NCBI RefSeq assembly: GCF_008727865.1
Contig: NZ_VTWU01000002.1
Coordinates: forward strand, 186,001-250,000
From: Hymenobacter busanensis
GTDB taxonomy: Bacteria; Bacteroidota; Bacteroidia; Cytophagales; Hymenobacteraceae
Direction: 5' to 3'
DNA length: 64,000 nucleotides
The notes under the pieces were generated by a model. That model was given only the letters and a program-made list of their open reading frames with translations. It had not been told where the DNA came from and did no database searches. Of this stretch, positions 58,773-64,000 are shown in pieces (position 1 is the first letter of the stretch; every line of letters begins with the position of its first letter). The position numbers were made by a program, and so were the translations under genes.

Positions 58773-59603
58773 ATGCGTCGATTGTTGCGCTATATCGGTC
58801 ACCGCCTATACACCACCTGGGCTACGTTCTGGTTCGTTATGCCGTTTGTGCTGACGTACCCGCTGCAGTGGCTCCTGAGCCGACGCCCGGCCGGGCATCG
58901 GTACATGCACGCGCTCAACCGCGTATGGGCGCTGCTCTTCATTCGCATGTGGGGCATTCCCGTCGATATCATTCGTAAGGCTCCCATGCCCACGGGGCCG
59001 TACGTGTACGTATCCAACCACAGCTCCTACATCGATATTCCGTTGCTGTTCAAGGCCATTCCGGGTTTTTTGAACATCATCGGCAAAAGCTCCCTGGCCA
59101 AGGTGCCGCTCTGGGGAACCATCTTCGGCAATACCTACATTACTGTCAACCGCGACAGTGTGGTGAGCCGGGCCCGCTCGATTGTGCAGGCCCGCAAGAG
59201 CCTGGAGGAGGGCCGTTCGGTCATCATTTTCGCCGAAGGCAAGATTTCGGACAAACCCGGTGAGGAGTTGATGCCCTTTAAAGACGGACCCTTTCAACTG
59301 GCCATTGCGGTGGGCGTACCGGTGGTGCCCATTACTATGCCCTACAACCACCACTTCATGCCCGATGTGAGCGGTTCGTTGCGGGTACGTTACGCGCCGC
59401 TCCGGGTGGTAATGCACGCACCTATTTCCACCCAGGGCCTTACCGCGGCCGATGCCCCCGCGCTGAGGGAACGGGTGCAAGGCATTGTAGCCAGTGCGCT
59501 GGATCCGGCCGCCGGCGGCATACCCGAGCCCAGCACTTGGCGTACCTTGGTGGCGCCGAAGCGCACTACGGCCCCAGCCGACGCGGTGCTGCCCAATTCT
59601 TAA
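58773..59603 (+). CDS. plsC: 1-acyl-sn-glycerol-3-phosphate acyltransferase
   Basis: This 276-residue acyltransferase makes phosphatidic acid from lysophosphatidic acid. The catalytic HxxxxD motif is NHSSYIDIP (His 83, Asp 88). The second motif region is FAEGKISDKP (Glu 155 onward), a variant of the usual EGTRS, and PVVPITMPYNHHFMP is block IV. Two N-terminal hydrophobic stretches anchor it to the membrane. The start is fixed by the promoter box 4 nt upstream. gatC follows after 13 bp, so plsC-gatC and perhaps the following gene share a transcript. Confidence 0.93.
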   Translation: MRRLLRYIGHRLYTTWATFWFVMPFVLTYPLQWLLSRRPAGHRYMHALNRVWALLFIRMWGIPVDIIRKAPMPTGPYVYVSNHSSYIDIPLLFKAIPGFLNIIGKSSLAKVPLWGTIFGNTYITVNRDSVVSRARSIVQARKSLEEGRSVIIFAEGKISDKPGEELMPFKDGPFQLAIAVGVPVVPITMPYNHHFMPDVSGSLRVRYAPLRVVMHAPISTQGLTAADAPALRERVQGIVASALDPAAGGIPEPSTWRTLVAPKRTTAPADAVLPNS

Positions 59604-59616
59604 CGACTTCTTTCCG

Positions 59617-59904
59617 ATGAGTACTGACCTGAATACCCTCCGCCAGCTGGCGCACTTGGCCCGTCTCGAATTTGATGAGCGCAACGAGCAAAAAATGCTC
59701 GGGGACCTGAACGAAATCCTGAACTGGGTGGAACAGTTGCGGGAGTTGGATACCACCCAAGTAGAACCCCTGGTACACCTCTCGCGCGAGCTAAACGTGC
59801 TGCGCGAAGACACGCCGCGCAACACCGTTTCGCACGCCGAGGGCCTGCTCAACGCCCCGCGCAAAGACAGCGACTATTTCCGCGTGCCCAAAGTATTGGA
59901 ATAA
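59617..59904 (+). CDS. gatC: Asp-tRNA(Asn)/Glu-tRNA(Gln) amidotransferase subunit C
   Basis: This 95-residue small subunit of the GatCAB amidotransferase holds A and B together while Gln-tRNA or Asn-tRNA is made by transamidation. LRQLAHLARLEFDE starts the protein, followed by EILNWVEQLRELDT and VEPLVHLSRELNVLREDTP, the family's conserved pattern. gatA and gatB are not in this window. ATG at 59617 gives the usual start. The next gene starts 3 bp after its stop with GTG. Confidence 0.94.
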   Translation: MSTDLNTLRQLAHLARLEFDERNEQKMLGDLNEILNWVEQLRELDTTQVEPLVHLSRELNVLREDTPRNTVSHAEGLLNAPRKDSDYFRVPKVLE

Positions 59905-59907
59905 GGC

Positions 59908-62622
59908 GTGCCCGAGCCCATTTCTTCACCGTCCCCGCTAGCCCGTTTTCGCGGCATTACCGCGCTGCTCGGCACGCTGGTGGTGTTGGCCTTGGGCTTG
60001 GCGCTGTATCAATTTCTCACGGGCAACGACCATACTCTGCCCGTGGGCACGGTGGCGCAGCTAACGCCCGTGCCCGTCACGGTGGCCCGTATTCCCACCG
60101 GCCTCGACAGCCTCGCGCTGCAGGTCAACGGCTACTTAGTGACCCAAACCCGCGACGTGGGCGGCCCCGAACTATGGCCCGCCGCCGCCACGCTGTGGGT
60201 GGTGTGGCTGGGGGTGGCCCTCACCGTTTGGCTGGCCGTCATCAGCACTTTGGCCCGCCCGGCGTTTCTGGGCGGCATGGTGGCCGTCATCTTCCTGCTC
60301 ATGTCGCTCAATGTAGATGTGCTGGAGGTTTTCGGGGCGCAGCGGTATTTCCTGCTGGCCGCACTTATCCTGTTGGGCGGTGCGGCGTTTGTCTTGCAGG
60401 CGTTTCTGGAGCATGTTTCGCTCGGTCTGCGCCTAGTGCTGTTCGCAGTGCTGGTAGTCGGTTTGGGCGCTTTGCTCTACTGGCGGGCCCCGTTTCCGGC
60501 TGCTTATATCACCTTACATTTAGCCGCCTACGGCACGCTGGCTGGCGCCGCGGCCGTGGTGTTGCTGGCCCTGTGGGTTGGCGTTGAGCTGATCTTCGCC
60601 CTGCTGTGGTTCAACACGCAATCCGACAATCCCAAAAGCCGTTTCGGCCTGTTGCCGTTTGTGCTGACGAGCCTGCTGCTGTTGGGCTCGTTGCTGTTTT
60701 ATTACCTAAACGGCGGCCAGCTTCAGATTTTTCCCGGTGGCATCTACCTCGACCCCTACCTGCTGGTGCTCTTGGCTGCCGTAGCAGGCTGGTGGGGCCT
60801 GCCTCAACGGGCCCGTACCTACACCGACTGGCTTCCCTACCCTGCCGCGGCCTTGCTCTACCTTACGTTGCTCTTGGTGGCCATAGCCTCGGCGGGCTAC
60901 GCGGCAGCTACGGCCAACGGACCGGTGCTGTCGGCTAGTCGGGAGTTGGCGGCATTGGCGTTGCTGAGCGTGGGCGGGGCATTTTTCCTGTATCTGCTGC
61001 TCAATTTTGCACCGCTCATGCGCAAGCGGCTGCAGGTGTTTCGCGTGGCTTACGACCCACGCCGGCTGCCCTTTTATACCGTGTATCTATTGGCTGCCGC
61101 CGCAATGGGGGCTGTACTCGTCCGCAACAATGCGGATTTGATTGACCAAGTTCATGCCGGGCAATACGTGCAGCTGGGCGACCTTACCCGCTTCCAAAGC
61201 GAAGGCCAGCCCAACGACGAGTACTTAGCCTTGCTGGCCGAACGCTACTATGCCGAGGCCGACCAACTCGACCCGCGCAATGCCCGCGCCGCGCTGGGCC
61301 GGGCGGCTTTGTACCAAAGGCTGGCCCAGCGGCAAAACGAAATCAATATTCTGCGGCTGACGCTGGAGCGAGAGCCCAACGAAAAGGCCCTGTTGCGTCT
61401 GGCAGCCCGCTTCGACCAAGCCACCGACTTCTTCGAGCACCAGCAGATTCTGCGGCAGGGCCTGCGCAGCTACCCCGCCAGCCGGTGGCTCAACACCGAA
61501 ATGGCGCAGCTCTACACCCGCTCCGCCCTCACCGATTCGGTGGTGTATTACCACCAGCGCGCCGTCGCCGTCGATGCCGACGACGCTGTGGCCCACACCA
61601 ACTGGCTGGCCTTTCTGCTGAAAAACAACCAACTGCGCGGCGCTCAGGAAGCCACAGCCGCTCATCCATTGCCCTCTTGGCTGGCTTGGCAGAGCAACGA
61701 CGTGCTTCGGCAACTTATGGCCGGCGCGAGCACCCCGTTACCGGCTTCCCAAACGAGCAATGATTCGGTGTTGACGGCCGCACAGTTTGCCCGCTTCTAC
61801 CACGTTGGGCTCATGCGGGCCGCCCGCCGCGACACGGCCATGCTGCCCTCGTTGCGGCGCCTGCGTCAGCTACCGGCCAACGACGCCTTTGCCGACCAGC
61901 TGATTTTTCTACAGGCTCTCACGCAACTACGCAGCCAGGAACCGGCGCAGGGCTACAACCTGATGGAAACACTTGCAGCGGGCGACAACGGCGGTTACTT
62001 TCATCATGTACTCGGGCTTTACTTGCTGGAACGCGGCCTCTATGCTTCGGCGGCGCCGCGCTTCCAACTAGCCCAGCAAACCGGCGACGTCTCGGCCTCC
62101 TTGCCTCGTGCCTATGCTTTCGCCCTCAGTTCCCAGCCCGATTCGGCGCGGGCAGCGGCAAGCGTAGCGGCGGCTACGCCCGCGTTGGCGACGTCAGCAA
62201 AACGTTTAGTTGACGCCTTGCCGCTCCAGGCAAAACCGGTACCGTTTCAGCCGCTTGCCGCCCAATTCCGGCAAGCGGCGGGGCTCCCGAAACGCGCTGC
62301 CGAAAACCAGTACCGCCGGTTGGTCGAGGTTGACCCGTTCTCCGAAACCGGCATTGTGCAAGCCGCCGATTTCTTCGCCGGCCAAGGTCAATACCTAGCG
62401 GCGTATGAGGCCCTGCGACGCGCCACGCAGTATAATCCCGAGTCTACGGCACTTCTGCAGCGGTTTGCCTTAGCCGCCGCCGACGCTGGTTTGGTTCAAT
62501 ACGGCGACCAAACAGTAGCCAAATTGCGCCCATTGCTTCCAAGCGCGGAATATATTACCTTTCAGCGCCAATACGACAAGCGGCGCGCCGTCCACCGGGC
62601 CGCCGCAGCACCCTGGGACTAA
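59908..62622 (+). CDS. large polytopic membrane protein with TPR-like C-terminus
   Basis: This 904-residue protein has about ten hydrophobic helices (about 15-420) and then a soluble part with TPR-like helical repeats ([27 protein letters not shown] and similar, about 440-880). The start is GTG at 59908, 3 bp after the gatC stop. No named family is recognised. Polymer-export or envelope proteins with membrane and TPR halves have this layout. Its neighbour, 11 bp downstream, is an ABC ATPase of the LolD/MacB type, but no matching permease is nearby. A joint role is inference. Confidence 0.85.
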   Translation: MPEPISSPSPLARFRGITALLGTLVVLALGLALYQFLTGNDHTLPVGTVAQLTPVPVTVARIPTGLDSLALQVNGYLVTQTRDVGGPELWPAAATLWVVWLGVALTVWLAVISTLARPAFLGGMVAVIFLLMSLNVDVLEVFGAQRYFLLAALILLGGAAFVLQAFLEHVSLGLRLVLFAVLVVGLGALLYWRAPFPAAYITLHLAAYGTLAGAAAVVLLALWVGVELIFALLWFNTQSDNPKSRFGLLPFVLTSLLLLGSLLFYYLNGGQLQIFPGGIYLDPYLLVLLAAVAGWWGLPQRARTYTDWLPYPAAALLYLTLLLVAIASAGYAAATANGPVLSASRELAALALLSVGGAFFLYLLLNFAPLMRKRLQVFRVAYDPRRLPFYTVYLLAAAAMGAVLVRNNADLIDQVHAGQYVQLGDLTRFQSEGQPNDEYLALLAERYYAEADQLDPRNARAALGRAALYQRLAQRQNEINILRLTLEREPNEKALLRLAARFDQATDFFEHQQILRQGLRSYPASRWLNTEMAQLYTRSALTDSVVYYHQRAVAVDADDAVAHTNWLAFLLKNNQLRGAQEATAAHPLPSWLAWQSNDVLRQLMAGASTPLPASQTSNDSVLTAAQFARFYHVGLMRAARRDTAMLPSLRRLRQLPANDAFADQLIFLQALTQLRSQEPAQGYNLMETLAAGDNGGYFHHVLGLYLLERGLYASAAPRFQLAQQTGDVSASLPRAYAFALSSQPDSARAAASVAAATPALATSAKRLVDALPLQAKPVPFQPLAAQFRQAAGLPKRAAENQYRRLVEVDPFSETGIVQAADFFAGQGQYLAAYEALRRATQYNPESTALLQRFALAAADAGLVQYGDQTVAKLRPLLPSAEYITFQRQYDKRRAVHRAAAAPWD

Positions 62623-62633
62623 AACCACGCGCC

Positions 62634-63359
62634 ATGCTGCCGCCTGTCATCGACACGTCCGAAATTTCCAAAATGTACCAGATGGGTACCGAGCGCATCC
62701 ATGCGCTCCGTTCCATCACCATTCGCATTCAGCGAGGGGAGTACGTCGCCTTCATGGGCCCGTCGGGCTCGGGCAAATCCACGCTCATGAACATCGTGGG
62801 CTGTCTGGACACCCCCACATCGGGGTCCTACGTGCTCAACGGCAAAGACGTCAGTCGCATGACCGACAACCAGCTGGCGGAGGTACGTAACCGCGAAATT
62901 GGGTTCGTTTTCCAGACGTTTAACCTGCTACCTCGCGCCACCTCGCTCGATAACGTAGCCCTGCCGCTCATCTATGCCGGCTACAGCAAATCGGAGCGCG
63001 AAGAGCGGGCCATGGAGTCGTTGCGCTCGGTAGGCCTAGCCGACCGCGCCAAGCACAAGCCCAACGAACTGTCGGGCGGGCAGCGCCAGCGTGTGGCCAT
63101 TGCCCGTGCCTTGGTCAACGACCCGAGCATCATTCTAGCCGACGAACCGACCGGTAACCTCGACAGCAAGACCAGCTACGAAATCATGGACTTGTTTGAG
63201 GCGCTCTATGCCAAAGGCAACACCATCATCATGGTTACCCACGAAGACGATATTGCCCACTACGCCCACCGCATTGTGCGCCTGCGCGACGGGCTTGTGG
63301 AAAGCGACAACGTCAACGAAAACGTAGCCTCGCACCACGCCGCCATGCGCGGCGTATAG
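62634..63359 (+). CDS. ABC transporter ATP-binding protein (LolD/MacB type)
   Basis: This 241-residue ATPase has Walker [10 protein letters not shown] (42-50), the Q loop [16 protein letters not shown], signature [15 protein letters not shown], Walker [14 protein letters not shown] and the H loop [12 protein letters not shown]. The sequence around the Q loop and NLDS is typical of the lipoprotein-release and MacB group, which drives proteins across the periplasm by membrane movement. The partner permease is not adjacent. It starts 11 bp after the membrane-TPR gene and is followed by a terminator. Confidence 0.93.
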   Translation: MLPPVIDTSEISKMYQMGTERIHALRSITIRIQRGEYVAFMGPSGSGKSTLMNIVGCLDTPTSGSYVLNGKDVSRMTDNQLAEVRNREIGFVFQTFNLLPRATSLDNVALPLIYAGYSKSEREERAMESLRSVGLADRAKHKPNELSGGQRQRVAIARALVNDPSIILADEPTGNLDSKTSYEIMDLFEALYAKGNTIIMVTHEDDIAHYAHRIVRLRDGLVESDNVNENVASHHAAMRGV

Positions 63360-63385
63360 CACCCGCTCTTTCTCCATTTCTTTTG

Positions 63386-63420
63386 ATGCCTCAACCCGGC
63401 CCGTTGAGGCATTATTTTTT
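63386..63420 (+). terminator. terminator after the ABC ATPase gene
   Basis: The arms ATGCCTCAA and TTGAGGCAT surround a 9-nt loop and are followed by TATTTTTT. Confidence 0.88.
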
Positions 63421-63425
63421 GCCTG

Positions 63426-63433
63426 TTACCTTC
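63426..63433 (+). promoter_or_regulatory. possible promoter box for the adenosyltransferase
   Basis: TACCTTCG, one base off TAnnTTTG, lies 46 nt before the GTG start. Confidence 0.4.
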
Positions 63434-63479
63434 GAAGTCGCTAACGTTCGTTAGCTTTCATTCTCTTTCACCTTCCGCT

Positions 63480-64000
63480 GTGAAAATTTATACCCGCACC
63501 GGCGACAAAGGCCTCACTTCCCTCATAGGCGGCACGCGCGTGCCCAAGTCGAGCTTGCGCATCGAAGCCTACGGCACCGTCGACGAGTTGAACTCCTGGA
63601 TTGGGCTGGTGCGCGACCAGGATGTGTGCGCTCTATACCGCCCCCTGCTGAAGCAGATTCAGGACCGCCTTTTCACCATCGGGGCCACGCTGGCCTCCGA
63701 CCCCGAACGAGCCCGCATGGCGCTGCCCGACTTGCACGATGCCGACGTGCTGGTACTGGAGCAGGAAATGGACCGCATGAATGATATTTTGCCCGAGTTG
63801 CGGCATTTTATTCTGCCCGGCGGGCACCCCTCGGTTTCCTACGCCCACGTCGCCCGTTGCGTGTGCCGCCGCGCCGAACGCCTCGCCATTTCCCTGCGCG
63901 AAGAATCCTTCGTGCCCGATTTAGTGGTAATGTACCTGAACCGCCTGTCGGATTACCTGTTTGTATTAGCCCGCCTGATGTGCCACGACCTCGGCAGCGA
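63480..64000 (+). CDS. cob(I)yrinic acid a,c-diamide adenosyltransferase (PduO type), partial (3' end outside window)
   Basis: The first 173 codons are visible and run off the window end. The start is GTG at 63480, giving KIYTRTGDKGLTSLIGG, the ATP-binding signature of PduO-type adenosyltransferases. YGTVDELNSWIGL, FILPGGHPSVSYAHVARCVCRRAE and YLNRLSDYLFVLAR are conserved blocks. The enzyme adds the adenosyl group to cobalamin, giving the coenzyme B12 used by mutases and class II ribonucleotide reductase. No B12-dependent gene is visible beside it. Confidence 0.95.
   Translation, partial: MKIYTRTGDKGLTSLIGGTRVPKSSLRIEAYGTVDELNSWIGLVRDQDVCALYRPLLKQIQDRLFTIGATLASDPERARMALPDLHDADVLVLEQEMDRMNDILPELRHFILPGGHPSVSYAHVARCVCRRAERLAISLREESFVPDLVVMYLNRLSDYLFVLARLMCHDLGS

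Overview
This 64 kb window is chromosomal DNA from a GC-rich member of the Bacteroidota, most likely a Hymenobacter-like member of the Cytophagales. The evidence is a complete alternative complex III (act) cluster joined to cytochrome c oxidase genes, a type IX secretion C-terminal sorting domain on a giant surface protein, GSCFA, DUF2721 and DUF5362 family proteins, a two-gene glyoxylate shunt, and repeated TAnnTTTG promoter boxes, which are the form used by the Bacteroidota housekeeping sigma factor. The genus is an inference. I saw no rRNA, tRNA, transposase, CRISPR array or prophage.

Region 1 (1-17375, all minus strand) is a respiratory chain module. Read in the direction of transcription it runs actA-B-C-D-E-F, cox subunit II and cox subunit I, then a terminator. 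After that come heme A synthase (ctaA), heme O synthase (ctaB), two subunit III genes, subunit IV, a SCO copper chaperone, a DUF420 membrane protein, a small CxxC membrane protein and a DUF983 zinc-ribbon protein cut by the window edge. Menaquinol is oxidised by the Act complex. Electrons pass through c-type hemes to the CuA site and on to heme a/a3-CuB, while CtaA, CtaB and SCO build the cofactors.

Region 2 (17376-30200) holds rpsF-rpsR-rplI, a GSCFA protein with a long charged tail, a DUF255 thioredoxin-fold protein, priA, two convergent lipoprotein-like membrane proteins separated by a perfect 28-bp inverted repeat, a lipoprotein-like methyltransferase, queA and a small secreted repeat protein. 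Region 3 (30200-43260) holds an M14 peptidase, several small membrane or unknown proteins, an SPFH protein, RNase D, the glyoxylate shunt (aceB-aceA, minus) with a divergent RamB/ScfR-type regulator and repeated operator-like sites between them, and mltG.

Region 4 (43260-51700) holds a polytopic glycosyltransferase, dtd, a MazG-like hydrolase, a striking block of about 14 tandem units of about 21 bp built from mutually complementary words (45677-45987), a ComB-type phosphatase, a REP/MITE-like element, gcvT, a CZB protein with a CHASE3 histidine kinase and a single-domain response regulator, rnhB and a small hydrophilic protein. Region 5 (51700-64000) holds a 1953-residue T9SS cargo protein, a 519-bp AT-rich gap, and a plus-strand group of Nudix hydrolase, plsC, gatC, a large membrane-TPR protein, a LolD/MacB-type ATPase and a corrinoid adenosyltransferase cut by the window end.

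The most unusual items are the 21-bp modular palindromic repeat block, the operator cluster at the glyoxylate regulator, the hexaheme ActA fusion, the small CxxC protein in the oxidase assembly group, and several promoters placed so close to start codons that the mRNAs should be leaderless or nearly so.
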